Below the pieces are notes generated by a model. That model worked only from the letters and a program-made list of their open reading frames with translations. It was not told the DNA's origin and searched no databases. Below, in pieces: positions 1 through 13,013 of a DNA stretch of 25,000 bases. Positions within the stretch are counted from its first letter, which is position 1. Every line of letters starts with the position of its first letter. This DNA comes from Glandiceps talaboti (Eukaryota > Hemichordata > Enteropneusta > Spengelidae). The DNA lies in the NCBI RefSeq assembly GCF_964340395.1, contig NC_135565.1, forward strand, positions 5,836,642 through 5,861,641, written 5' to 3'. The position numbers and the translations under genes are program-made.

Positions 1-886
1 AAAACTGAGACCTACTTTTTGTCTCGTTTTTCGATTGTATTGGTAATCAAACAGTAGGCCATAATGCTAATTTTACACCTAAAACATATAATTATGAATT
101 TCAGTTGACGTCTATAAAACATGCTAGAAATAATTCCACATTTGACCGATAACCGGTATATCGTTCAAATCTCGCGCATACGCCAATCAAAACCTGCCTT
201 ATTGTCTTTACATTCCCAGTAAGACGCGTTCCCATTTGTTAAATGGAGCATTTATGACTCCATCTCGTTCGAGTGCTACCAGTTTTGAGAATCGGTCAGG
301 CGCTAAAAAACGATAATCAAGACAAACACGTGACAATATAATAGAAAGAAGAAGTGAAGCAAAATAACACGGAGGTAAAAGTGAACAATTGACCGACTAA
401 TATGGACTGTTCATTAGATTATATGCTGCCACATGGACGTGCCAAAATGATTCAAACACTTGTACACCCGTTTAATATATACATGCATTTACGTCATACT
501 TTTCTTCAAGACAAAATCCCTTATTACAACTCACTGAATAGCAATTCGAATCTCTTCTGTGCTGCAAATATTGTATGGCCTAGTTGTATAAACGAGTCTA
601 CGTGTTAGCCCAGGGTATCAAGTTAAAGATTTGCGTTGTCAAAAGCGCTATTCATTTTCACGAGCAGTGATGATGTCATCACGTAATGTGTATGTGGTGC
701 GACACAGGTAGATCATTTATGTACACTCTTTTTCAAAGGAACCTTAATACTTCGTGGCTTTTATAATGACAATCGTAATTACAGGCCGCTCAATCTATCA
801 TATTTAAGGGTCTCAATGGTTTCCTTAGGTGTATAGAAAGGTTTACACTTCAAAAGAGAAATTATTATAATTCCGTCATTTACTAA
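1..886. other. No gene recognised
   Basis: AT-rich unique-looking sequence. Only short random frames, such as 402-608, with no familiar motif. Confidence 0.5.
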
Positions 887-924
887 ATGATATATTTAAT
901 GTCAAAGTCAAATCATTTCAATCT

Positions 925-1003
925 ACAACGCTCGTGGCCAGTACTTTCAATTACAACGCCAGTGGCCGGTACTTTCAATAACAACGCGTGTGTGGCCAGT
1001 GCA
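925..1003. repeat. 28-bp tandem repeat, about 2.8 copies
   Basis: Copies start at 925, 953 and 981 with ACAACGC, then GTGGCCAGTACTTTCAAT (last copy partial, with a 2-base insertion). Confidence 0.85.
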
Positions 1004-1266
1004 CATCATAAATATGACAGAACACAGTCTATAATTCTAATGCTTCGTGATCTTCATCAATTTTCATATTCCCTAGGAATATCTGTAAGAAGCGTTTGTG
1101 AAGGATTTCTATTTATGTATAATAACTTTGACCAATTTGTCACGAGTTACCGGTTGAGATTTGTAATTATTTCTATTATCCCACTATTATCAGTTGATGT
1201 CGTCATCAAGCAATCATCTTGATTGTCATAAAAAGAATGGTTCCAATTAGTTTAGAAAAGCAAATC

Positions 1267-2276
<1,010 letters not shown>

Positions 2277-2602
2277 CTTCATGATTTCACATCACATGAA
2301 TATAACGGCTCGAAACACCAAATTGAAACTTTTTTGTTTATAGCTATTGTTCTTTCAGTAGTAAACAATTGTCTGATGGTTCTTAGCAGACATGATATTA
2401 TTTACATAAACACTGAATATTCATGAATCATAAGTGTTATTTCCTTCACATAAATAGTCATGAATATGCATTGTTCATCTCATAAACATTCGTCTTTGCT
2501 AAGTGTAACACTGAAACAATGTAACAATACAGATGAAAAGGAGTTTCAATTCTAATGTTTCTTGGTAACCAAGCGACGGTTATATGATGTGAAATCATGA
2601 AG
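2277..2602. mobile_element. MITE-like element with ~80-bp inverted repeats
   Basis: CTTCATGATTTCACATCA at 2277-2294 is matched by its exact complement at 2585-2602. The arms continue inward with small gaps: TATAACGGCTCG pairs with the complement of CGACGGTTATA, then an ATTGAAACT block on each side. About 326 bp, AT-rich, no ORF, so non-autonomous if it is a transposon. The target-site duplication is not obvious. Confidence 0.6.
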
Positions 2603-2783
2603 AGACTTTCCAGACCCTAAAGTTTGCGGGCATGCCCTTATTCCCGGGCGTGGTGGCTTTCCCCTTTAACACAATAACTAATTTACGAATTGTTGATGAT
2701 ATATGTATGTAGTATAATATTGAAATTATGTACATATACAATTGTGTGATTTTTATGTGAATTGTTAGAACCTATGTTATATG

Positions 2784-2786
2784 ATG

Positions 2787-2842
<56 letters not shown>

Positions 2843-2860
2843 GTGATGATGGTGATGATC

Positions 2861-2910
<50 letters not shown>
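2784..2910. repeat. (GAT)n trinucleotide microsatellite
   Basis: About 125 bp of GAT units with a few G or C interruptions around 2841-2861. The poly-Met and poly-His frames are artefacts. Confidence 0.97.
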
Positions 2911-2911
<1 letters not shown>

Positions 2912-3308
2912 TCGAAATGGTCTACCCATGTTTTTTTTAGTAGGAAAGCTATTTTTTCTTGTTTGTAAAGATATGAGTATATTTGAAATAAATGACCGCA
3001 TTTGCAATTTCAAATTGAATTATAAAATGTTGTTTTCTTTATGATTGTATGTAGAGATTGTGTTGTTACGTTAATACTCATTAAAGATGCACAGCTGTCA
3101 CCAGAATGTTATTTTGAAACAGTTTTGTTATAATTGACTTACTTGTAATAATAACGTACTCCCCGAACAATAGCGAATCACCTGTGTGCAGCAATACATA
3201 TACTTTGCAATCAAAGGTGATAAGTGGTTATTCAACCTGTCAAAGTTACCATCTTTACAAATATAGAACAGAGACTCTAAAATAAGTTAAAAGCAGATTT
3301 AGATGGGT
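2911..3308. other. No gene recognised
   Basis: Spacer between two microsatellites. No motif or repeat noted. Confidence 0.5.
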
Positions 3309-3541
3309 GGCTACCTACCTACCTACCTGCCTACCTGCCTGCCTGCCTGCCTACCTACCTACCTACCTACCTACCTACATACATACATACATACATACAT
3401 ACATACATACATACATACATACATACATACATACATACATACCTACCTACCTACCTACCTACCTACCTACATACATACATACATACATACATACATACAT
3501 ACATACATACATACATAGACAGGCAGACAGACAGACAGACA
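3309..3541. repeat. Compound tetranucleotide array (CTAC / CTGC / CATA / CAGA)
   Basis: CTAC and CTGC units, then CATA, a second CTAC block, a second CATA block and a short CAGA tail. One-base transitions between unit types suggest a single array that mutated and expanded in blocks. Confidence 0.97.
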
Positions 3542-3952
3542 GATTACATATGTATGTTTGTTTATAAATTCATTTATCTGCCAATGTATGTTTCAATGTC
3601 TATTACAACATTACAACAACGCTGTGAAATAACATACATGTACATACATAAAATTGTCTCCAATGACCCAGTTTGAAATAGCTGTTGCCATGACTACCAT
3701 GAAGTGCCTGTGAGACAGAACCATTTGAATTGCTTACACTGTTGTTACTGTCATCTACGCAGGATGTGATTCAAACAAATTACGACATCTTTACATTTCT
3801 TTTAAATCTCTCTGACTATTCCATCTCAATCACAACGAAATCTTCTTCCAAAATTATCGTTCATTATTGAATATACATGTATACGTGCGCGGGAATTGCT
3901 GGAAGGGTAACCCACTGTATTAAATATGACATCCTTTATATAGCGATGAAGT
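3542..3952. other. No gene recognised
   Basis: Spacer between microsatellites. No coding signal. Confidence 0.5.
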
Positions 3953-3961
3953 CTGTGTGTC

Positions 3962-4006
<45 letters not shown>
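3953..4006. repeat. (GT)n microsatellite
   Basis: About 50 bp of GT dinucleotides. Confidence 0.97.
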
Positions 4007-4007
<1 letters not shown>

Positions 4008-5165
4008 GACCTCGAACTGTCTCCCTTTTACCTGTGTTCTTTTCCGATTTCTCTCGATAACAAACTACCGCTGTTTGTTGCAAGGCTTGTACATAATCAT
4101 TTATCTAGCTCTGTATCTCAGGATATAAATACACTCTCACATATTTATCAAGTGTAATAATCTATGATATATACCCAAATGTGTGTGGTCAAAATATGGA
4201 AAATAGACCAAGCCTTGCCTAGCCTACGAAGAAAATTTCGCGACAATGTGTCAATAATGGTGACCTATACATTGACCTTTATATAATTAGTGTACAGTGA
4301 GGGCGCGCCACTCAACAAAATCTTGAGTAGTGATTAAAGGAATGTGTAAACTCGTGGTGGGACAGAAGGAAGTTCAACACGCACATGCCATATCCCGGGT
4401 ATGTAGGGGATCACGAAAGCCGAGTGAAGTCGAGGATGGCAAGCTTTCCTGTGCTGAGAATAGGAGGCGTGGCGGGCATTTCAACAACATTTTTGACAAC
4501 TAACTTTCACTGGGACTTGATGAATCACAGATATAGAGCTAAATTTCTTGCATAAATCATGAAATTCCTTACGGAAGGCATTCAGTTTAAATCTGGTTAG
4601 ATATTATTTTCCTTGTTCTTAGTTCAACCGAGTTAAATACTAAATACATAGAAGGCATTTTTGTACTAAATTAAGGACGAATCCTGAACAATTACATGAT
4701 GGTGCTGTCTTTTAGTCATAGAGTATTTAAGAGACAGAGTCAGGCAGTCAACTCCGAGTCACTATCAAATACCTGTCATGTGAACATGGGGTCACCATGT
4801 TTTTAATCAAGTGATGGAGGTCAGCCTGTCTTCTGTTTTACAGAGAGGTGGTTCAGTGATTTTTGCGGGCCCGATGAAAAAGTCAACCCCCAGTCCCCAC
4901 CCACCCACCCATCACGGCCAAAGAAACTGACTGTCCGTAATGACCAGAGAAACTGACTGTCCGTACAGAGGACAATTGTCTTTGTTTTTTGGTATGCAGG
5001 GTTTCGAAAACAAAAGTTCATTATAGACATTTTCTTGGGGGCGCTAGCATGGGTGGGCTTTGTTAGTTTTCACCTCGGGGAAACCGGAAATACCGGTAAC
5101 TTTTTTTTAATAGAAAAAGAAAAGATTGTTATGGAGGGGGAAAATGTTCAGTACCGTAGCCTGCG
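4007..5165. other. No gene recognised
   Basis: Moderately less AT-rich in parts (4280-4460, 4860-5100). It contains a 19-bp near-repeat, AAACTGACTGTCCGTA, at about 4924 and 4950. No credible frame. Confidence 0.5.
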
Positions 5166-5170
5166 AGGGG

Positions 5171-5199
5171 GGGGGGGGCAAGGGGGCAGCTGCCCCCTG
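5171..5199. repeat. Poly-G run next to a 16-bp G/C palindrome
   Basis: A G-run at about 5166-5178, then GGGGGCAGCTGCCCCC near 5184-5199. The palindrome and following GAGATTTTGG recall dispersed repeats of marine invertebrates, but element ends are not visible. Confidence 0.5.
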
Positions 5200-5551
5200 A
5201 GATTTTGGAAAAAAGAAAGAAAAACAGCTACTTTTGGAATACATAGCGATGCTATTAAAATCGTTATTTACGTGACGATTCCTAGCATGCGCGATTTCAA
5301 TGGATAGTTCACTAAATAAAGTGACTGTACACTGACTCATGGCTAATACTATCTGATATCGCTATTGTACGCTGGCTTAACTTTGAATTAAAATGTGTCC
5401 AGTTAAAAATTGTAACATTTTGCAGCAAATTAAAAAAAGATGCGCGGGAAAGTACAAAAAAGTGCGCACATGCACTGTGCATTTTCTGCGAGTAACAGTA
5501 GTCTTGAAAGTCTCCTTCATTTGAAGATAGCAAGTCGAAATTATAATGTCA

Positions 5552-5730
5552 GCTATCCTGCATGCAGTGACTCGTGACTCCGAAGATGCGCTCGATCTCA
5601 TTTACATCTTGTTCGAGTGAAACTAAAAAAGAACCAACGGAAAAAGTCGTTCAACGTGAGGTTGCCTGCTATGCTGCATGCAGTGACTCGTGACTCCGGA
5701 GATGCGCTCGATCTCATTTACATCTTGTTC
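5552..5730. repeat. 63-bp direct repeat, period 116
   Basis: 5552-5614 and 5668-5730 share CTGCATGCAGTGACTCGTGA, GATGCGCTCGATCTCATTTA and CATCTTGTTC with two mismatches. A 53-bp unique spacer separates them. Confidence 0.95.
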
Positions 5731-7301
5731 CTTATATTAAAACATTTCATACTGATAAAACGGCAGATCTCTTTTTGAAATATTTGGTCGCCCTTAAAAA
5801 CTATTAAACTAGGTACGCAGTTTAGGATCCACTATTTGAAGATGTTTCTTTCAATAATTGTGTTCGACGTTGTCTTAAAATGTTGTTTGATATAATTATC
5901 TCATTGCACACTGACACTAGCGTTATTCCGCAATTCATTTTGAAGCGACAATTTGCTATGGAAAGAATGGCCCTGAATTTGTAAACAGAGTTGTACCTTC
6001 GACATCAAAATCCAAACTTCAATTTCCATTATAATGATAATGACAAGGAGAATTCACTGAGTTCACCTTTGGTTCCGACATAAACGAGGCCATAACAGTT
6101 TTGGGAGTTGGGTAAAGAAAATGATTATTTTGTTGTGTTACTTATTTGAGAAAGCACCATCCATTTTTTTACTTTGAATGTGACATCTTTTCGGCAACTA
6201 CTTTGAAAGATGCGACATTAGACCAGAAAAAATGAAAAAGCTGTTCAACCTACCCATATATGTTTTTCTGGTGATGGGCAATATATCCTCATGCGGGCTT
6301 CGCATTTTTTTCTTCAAAATTAAGGATATTTCTTTATATTTTCTGAATAGTACATGTAACAATATACGTTTGAGTCTATTCCAAATTATATAATATCTTA
6401 TACAGTGGTTTACTTGGCTCTGATATTGCATACAAGCATGAATTGAGATTAAATATCCAATGTGCACTAAAAAGAATTGAACAAAAGTTTACGACTATTG
6501 GGCCATCAAATGTCTGAAAGTCTTGAAATGTTTTGCTCTTTATTTGTGATTTTTTGGAACGAAATTAAACTTCAGGAGAAGTCATTTACCATGTGCATAT
6601 CCGCATAATATCTTTCAGCTTTGCCACTACAAAATACACTTCCAGATAATATGTAATACATAGCATAATTGTTTCAATTCTGGTATTTTATTATGTCTAT
6701 GGTTTGATATGTTATGCCTCTAAATGGCCTCCTACACTGTCTTATTTTCAATTTTTTTTCACCTTTGGAGTTGTCTCCTTCCAATGCATCATTATATGAT
6801 TTTATATCTCCACTGTAGTGTAGATGACAGAAGCCTGAGAAGGGGTGGCTGAAATAATGCTTGAGTTTCAATTGGCGGGGCTTAACATTTTTTGAGAAGA
6901 GAGGGTGCGAGGAACTACACCATTTGTTTAACCGTAAATTGTGTGCATTTCCTAATTGTAGCTATGCAGACAAGTTGCATGAGATAGTATCAAGATGACT
7001 GAATAAGTTCTATCTAAACTCGACCTGAAATATTTTGCTGTCATTATATATGGTTTGTTTTATCCTTGTCAAGCCTTGTGAAAAAATTAAATCGACCTAC
7101 TTACCCAATGTGATGGGTTAGGTTACCCGTTGACATGCAAATTTATGTAAAATAGCACTTTTCTAAATTTTAAATGCATGATTGCACCAACACAAAGTTC
7201 TGCCCCCCCCCCCCTGGCAATTTGGTCAAGCTACGGCCCTTATGTTCAACTCTATCCTATTATTTGATATCTAGTAGAGGACTGTTTAACCTACGATTTT
7301 G
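5731..7301. other. No gene recognised
   Basis: 1.5 kb AT-rich sequence with a C-run at 7203-7214. Frames at 6198-6467 and 6674-6871 show no known motif. Confidence 0.5.
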
Positions 7302-7604
7302 TGGGGTGGGGGTGGGGGTGGTTATTTCACACTATATGTTAGCCGTGAAATAAAATCCCACCCTTACAATACTTTATGTACTCCTCTCAATGAACTTTTG
7401 AAGCCAACTTAATTTCACTCTATATGACTGTGAAATATGTCCCACCCTACAACTCGAATTTATCATATTCTTCCCTATGTTAATTTAAGTTTTAGATTTT
7501 AATTTTAATTTTTTTTTTTTTTTTTTTGGGGGGGGGAGATTTTACTTCACAGCTGTGAAATGGCTGTGAAATAACACCCACTCCCACCCCCACCCCCACC
7601 CCAT
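7302..7604. mobile_element. MITE-like element with G-rich inverted termini and TTATTTCAC blocks
   Basis: The left end reads GGGGTGGGGGTGGGGGTGG then TTATTTCACACTATATG and a second GTGAAATAAAATCCCACC. The right end is the complement in the same order (TTATTTCACAGCC then GTGAAGTAAAATC when read inward). Each arm is about 60-75 bp. The GTGAAAT word recurs internally (about 7429). A poly-T/poly-G run (about 7509-7537) lies inside the right arm. About 303 bp, no ORF. Confidence 0.65.
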
Positions 7605-8159
7605 CGCCTTTATTCTGGGTTAAGTGTCATGGCATGGTACAGAGAATGTCAATGGAAGTGGGGGAATGATAGTGTGTGAAGACAAATTTGCATATATTCA
7701 TGTGAGTACAATTGTATGAACATAATAATTACTAAAATGTTAAAACACGAACGGTCAAATACCAAGGAATTAATATGTCACGGCAAATTGCATTTAAATA
7801 GGAAAAATCGACGCCCATGCTTTTGCAAAAGTCTTATCCAGATGAAGACTGCATGTCATCACCCAAGATTGGGTATTACAACAACCAGACAAATGCTTTG
7901 GGTTTAGATTTCAAATTGGCCATTATTTTCGTTCATTTGTATATTACAGCTGGTCTGTATTTCTATGGGGTCATACGTTAACTAGAGCCACATACAACTT
8001 TAAAGTCTCGTCGTCTTAGTCTCCAACGAGCACCGCCCGGATCGGACTTATATGTTGGGTTCCAACAGTGTCCACTCTCCCATCCGTGCATGCACACGTT
8101 CACCCTCATATCACTGGCATACACCAACTGATTTCAACCAATCCTGGCATATTAAAGGT
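7605..8159. other. No gene recognised
   Basis: A short frame at 7716-7907 lacks recognisable features. Confidence 0.5.
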
Positions 8160-8870
8160 AACATACTATGTGAGACATACGCATGTCACTTTGTTTTACG
8201 ACGGAATTAAATGTGGCCGAATGGGAGCCATATTTTTTTTTTAATTTCACAATTAATATGCATCATAACTTTGGATGTATAATACGTAGCAACTCCATTC
8301 AAGTGTCTACATCCATATGACCAAATATGGGATATGAGCTTTCTTTTAAGACCCTGACCTTTGACTTTGAAAGTCAAATAGCTAAATTTGAGTTATCTTC
8401 ATAGCTTTTTGAATCAAACACTTCAAGTGATGATGTTTTAATCAAGTCTTGGTTTTTACTATGTGAGGCATATGCAAGTTACTTCACAACCTTGACCTGA
8501 ATAACAAAACGGCAGCCATGTTTGTGATAAACAAGCACATTTGGCCTGTCATCTCCAAAACGTTGATACATGTGGACACTAGTCAAATGTCTGCCCTCAT
8601 ATTATCAGTGATGAGTTTTCTAATGAGACAGTGACCTTTGACCTTGACAAACGTTTTCCAGCTGAACTCACCAAATGTTTTCTTTCTATGTTAACTCAAG
8701 AAGTTGAATAAACAAATGAAACCACACATTTAACTGTCTATACCCCAAAGGTCACCTTCTTTTTGTACCTTTGACTTTGACCACCATATTCAAGGTCAAA
8801 TAGCAATAAATTATGAAGCTTTGTATCTAGAGACACCATTCAAATTAGCATAATAACTTTATCATAAAAC
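8160..8870. repeat. Diverged ~290-bp tandem repeat with TGACCTTTGAC motifs
   Basis: ACTATGTGAG at 8165 and 8458 opens two similar units (period about 293). Both contain a GCAGCCATGTT/GGGAGCCATATT block and a TGACCTTTGAC block. A partial third unit at about 8760-8850 repeats the GTCAAATAGC and AAGCTTTG words. It resembles dispersed GACCTTTGACC-rich repeats of marine invertebrate genomes. It includes a perfect DR1 nuclear-receptor consensus at 8632-8644. Confidence 0.55.
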
Positions 8871-9085
8871 AGGACAATTTAGGAACTATGTCTTCGACTG
8901 AAGGCTTGTTTTCCATCGATTGCTATGGTTATACTTCTATCTAGTGTCAACATTTACAAAACAAAGTATTAAAGTTACTGTACTGGTAAAATCAATCATT
9001 CAGTCAATCAATAAAGGTAGTAGTCATGCTGAGGTGACTATTAACTGTCAGTCGTACATTTCATATATATTTATGTCTAACTTTC

Positions 9086-9244
<159 letters not shown>

Positions 9245-10287
9245 TACTGTTGTATGAACTCAGTGTAGTATCCGGGTCAATGTTATACTTCTCTTTTACC
9301 ATATACTCTGCTTAGTTATTCTGAATGGCTGATATGAATCATAATGCCAGTGTTACAAATGGTGTCGTTGACATCGTTGCCACTGGTTACTGTCTCACAT
9401 CAACCTCTAATGTTAACGTTAATTCTCCATCAGTGTTGCTCCGTGATCTCCGCACCTAGCTGTTAGATCAGGTATAGCCTTAGCTACTAGATACATTCTC
9501 AAATCTCCACTTGTACACGGGATACGTCACCTGTCACCAATCTCGCATTCTGATTGGTCGACAGCCCTGCAGATACACAAGCGTATTTCTCACTAACAGC
9601 CGTAGTTTTGCTTGTTGTATCACGTGATCACTGCACATCCCCTAGTAAACAAACCGAGTAGACAACTAGAAATACAGCTACAACCCAAATTTATTGTCAA
9701 CCGTACGAAATATCATCGTTGTATACAATGTCACCAGTCTTTGAACTGTACGTTTCGTGTCAAAGGGAAACCGTCAAAAATTCCACGCACAATATATTAA
9801 TAAAGATAGTCCAGATACGGCGAACGCACGTGAATTCCTAAATTTATGAAGGATATCAAATTACCACCACAGAGATGCAAAAAAACAAAGCATATCACGA
9901 ACACTTCGGTACATTTAATGGAATACAGTGCGCAAAACAAAGACGCACTCCTTTTTCTGCTGAAGGTAGTGATATGCAAAACGTAAACATAACGTCATAC
10001 TATTGAACAAACGCGCATTCTGATTGGATGATAAAGTTAAGGCTGATGTAAACAACCGCACTGCAGTCATCAGAGAGGTGCGTGATGCTACGTTCAACAG
10101 TACTTATAACGCGGAAGTGATATAATTTTGAAATGAAACAGCATTTTTAGACATTCAAAAATTGAATTCGTAGTCGCAGGTGACGTATATGTATGTCATT
10201 TGCCAAATACCGTTTCATATCTTGCTGCTCGAGGTCATTAAGTATAAATAATAGATTGATAAAATTTAAATGATTTACGAGAATTAC
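9245..10287. other. No gene recognised; less AT-rich block with inverted CCAAT boxes
   Basis: CGCATTCTGATTGG occurs at about 9543 and again at about 10014. A CACGTG lies near 9821-9832. Could hold regulatory DNA, but no exon is visible on either strand. Confidence 0.35.
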
Positions 10288-10311
10288 TACGAGAAATCTC
10301 GAACCAATCAT

Positions 10312-10363
10312 TAATTAATTAATTAATGCATTCATTCATTCATTCATTCATTCATTCATTCAT
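10312..10363. repeat. (TTAA)n then (CATT)n array
   Basis: Short TTAA run followed by about 40 bp of CATT. Confidence 0.9.
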
Positions 10364-10457
10364 CTATTATATTTAATAATTTATTTCAATCCATTCAATT
10401 AATTACTTAATTAATTGGCGCATCCTCAATAAATAGATGCAATAGATACACTAATTA

Positions 10458-10486
10458 ATGAATAAATAAATAAATAAATAAATAAG

Positions 10487-10549
<63 letters not shown>

Positions 10550-10551
10550 AT
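10458..10551. repeat. (AAAT)n microsatellite
   Basis: About 90 bp of AAAT, one AAGT interruption. It abuts a 31-bp copy of the sequence found at 10288. Confidence 0.95.
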
Positions 10552-10582
10552 ACGAGAAATATCTAACCAATAATTAATCAAT

Positions 10583-11268
10583 TAAAATACCAATAAAGAA
10601 TGTAGTATAAAAGAGCCCATCTCAAATTATGGGGGAAAAATGCAACATTTGGGTGTACTGTTTCGATGGGTTGCCATGGTAACTGACATACTTTTCGATC
10701 ATTTCCATTCATTCATTCCTTCATACATTTATTCATTCATTCAGTTATTAATCTATTTCATTTTTTATTTGACGATGCGCCACAACTAAAACGCCAGCCA
10801 GCCGTGAGTGATAAATACACACTGAATACACGATATTCATGTAAACAGATGGCTTGGACGTGTATATGGACTATTGCTAAGTTAATACATACAGGAGAAT
10901 TTAAATATATGTGATAAAGAGAATATTTTCCAACACCTTCATAGCTAGTTTTGATTGTCAACTGATAAAACAACGTTCTGATTACAAACATTAATAAACA
11001 ATGAAATTCATTTACCACCAATTAACCACATGCATTCTATTGATTGGTGTGGGCTTTCCATTGGACCGGGTGTACATGTTTGTTCTATCTCGTAGTGACA
11101 CGCTTTTCCACTGGTGAGTTCTATTTGGCTAACGTTCTGTGATCTTGTATTCACCCTGTATTTTCTCTTTACGCAATTTCATTACGTTAAAATAATCTGA
11201 ATCTTTCACTCTCTACCTTAACCTCTGTTTTAATAAAGTTATTGCTCGAAACGTTAGGTGTACAGTAC
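10583..11268. other. No gene recognised
   Basis: CATT-rich patches near 10706-10742. The minus frame at 10758-11021 has no known motif. Confidence 0.5.
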
Positions 11269-11530
11269 ATGGCTTCCTACTTGAAAAAATCAATGAGAAA
11301 AACATTGATCAAGTCTCTGTGCTTGCAACCTCAGACCACTAACATATTTTTAGTGGTCTGAGTTGCAACTCAATACAGTGCAAAAAGCTAAAGAAGAGGG
11401 TGGGAAATGTTTGTTATTATACGTACAATAACAAACATTTAACACATTTAGTCATCTTTTGCAATTTATTGAGTTACAAACAAGGACTTTGCATATGTTG
11501 TTTTGGTTGATTTTTCAAGTAGGAAGCCAT
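11269..11530. mobile_element. Foldback / MITE-like element with nested palindromes
   Basis: Outer inverted arms ATGGCTTCCTACTTGAAAAA (from 11269) and its complement ending at 11530 match over about 24 bases with one indel, and pairing continues imperfectly inward. Two strong hairpins lie inside. One has arms at 11323-11341 and 11351-11368 (core CAGACCACTA / TAGTGGTCTG). The other is a perfect 14-bp palindrome, AAATGTTTGTTATT at 11405-11418 and its complement at 11427-11440, set within a longer imperfect one (about 11363-11480). No ORF. No clear target-site duplication, so the superfamily is open. It sits about 110 bp beyond the likely polyA signal of the sulfotransferase gene. Confidence 0.75.
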
Positions 11531-11639
11531 ATGATGAAAATTTTATATTAAAAATCTAAAATAAATAGCCAATCGCCATCCATATGATCACTTTAAAGGA
11601 CTATTTTTACCTACGTTTTTTTAATACAATCCAGTTGCA

Positions 11640-11645
11640 TTTATT
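11640..11645 (-). terminator. Candidate polyadenylation signal AATAAA of the Gal3ST gene
   Basis: AATAAA on the minus strand, about 87 bases beyond the TGA. It implies a short 3' UTR that ends before the foldback element at 11269-11530. AATAAA is common by chance in this AT-rich DNA. Confidence 0.45.
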
Positions 11646-11731
11646 TATAACATATTTTTGACCACAATGTCAATGATGATGAGTGGTGTCATTATATCAG
11701 TACATGAAATGAACCTTTACCAACGAATACC

Positions 11732-12665
11732 TCAACAAATCCACTTTAATTGTTTTTCAAACATTGCGTTGACCATAGGCACATCATCTGTATATAGTAG
11801 TTTACAGTAATCGGAATCCAATTCTTCTTCACATTCCAGACTTATTTTTCGTTGAATTGAACGAAATTGTATCAGATCGGCTGTGAAGTCACCATCATAA
11901 TTTCTGACGTTATCCCAAAACGTATTATTGAAGTGTTCATACAACTTGATGTCTGGACGGACCAATGTTTGCATGATATTCCTCATTTCTGGTGTAATTG
12001 GTGGTTGTTCTTTTGTATGGACTTTAAATGAATGATAAACAACATCTTCAAAGTCCCAGCACATCATCTTTTTCAGCAAAACAAGTGATTCATCAAAATA
12101 TTCCGTTAACATGACTAAGTCAAGTTCACTGTCCAGTTGCTTAATTCTTTCATCAATAACACTGTCAGGATCTTGTTCTTGTATCCCAAATCGTCGTATT
12201 TGTGTATTCAAGGACATTGGGTAAACCACATCGGTTTTCCTGGCATAGCGAGCCTCGATCGCCTTGAGGTATTCAAAGAGTGGATTGGAGGAATTCGAAA
12301 ATTGTAAACCCTTGAAACGTCCGTAGTAGTAGTATCGTGATTTCACGTGAGACTCAGCTGATCTAAAAATAGTTATGTACTTTGCGTTTTTCACAACGTT
12401 ATCCATTGCTGAACGATGATATACAACATGGTTTGCCATAAGATTGTAGCCGGGAAAATCAGTACAGTTATACTGCAGAATATTAAATTTCTGTAATGTT
12501 GAGTTATAATCAATAGCGAAGCTACGGTTTGGGTCTAACGCTGCAACTAGGTTTTTCTGTAAGCCGTATCTAAAGAAAATGTTTGCTATTGTACTTCCCC
12601 CAGTTTTGTCGGTTTTGATAAAGACGAAATTATTCTTTGGCTTACACGGATCTTTACGAGAGTAT
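11732..12665 (-). CDS. Galactose-3-O-sulfotransferase-like protein, coding exon 2 (catalytic domain, residues 40-350)
   Basis: Gal3ST-family enzymes sit in the Golgi lumen and move sulfate from PAPS to the 3-OH of galactose on glycolipids or glycoproteins. This exon starts after a TTTTCCAG acceptor (AG at 12667-12666) and runs to a TGA at 11734-11732. The joined protein is 350 residues, slightly short for the family. Visible motifs are the 5'-phosphosulfate-binding loop KTDKTGGST (57-65), the 3'-phosphate site with R141 and S149 in FRSAESHVKS, the family block TEYFDESLVLL (227-237) followed by CW, and N-glycosylation sequons at N94, N106 and N164. Vertebrate members as I recall them have KTHKT where this has KTDKT. 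The acceptor substrate cannot be inferred. No frameshift or premature stop is seen, so the gene looks intact. Family assignment is strong; subfamily (GAL3ST1 to 4) is unresolved. Confidence 0.93.
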
Positions 12666-12942
12666 CTGGAAAATAGAATTTGACATTTACAAGCATAATT
12701 ATATTAACACTATATACTTGAAAAGGGGAAAATCATCAACCAACTATTAATCATCAAACCAGCCCATATTCATTCAACCCCCACCCCACATACATACATA
12801 CATACATACATACATACATACATACATACATACATACATACATACATACATACATACATACACACAAACAAACAAACAAACAAACAAACAAACAAACAAA
12901 CAAACAGACAAACAAACCAAAGAAACAGACAGACAGACAGAC

Positions 12943-13013
<71 letters not shown>

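Larger units (their letters stand above)
10288..10582. repeat. 31-bp direct repeat flanking microsatellites
   Basis: TACGAGAAATCTCGAACCAA at 10288 and TACGAGAAATATCTAACCAA at 10551, both followed by an ATTAAT-rich tail, bracket the CATT and AAAT arrays. Confidence 0.7.

Noticed and set aside
11405-11440. Strong palindrome as a bacterial-type rho-independent terminator
   Set aside because: Eukaryotic context, no U-tract, and it is nested in a foldback element.
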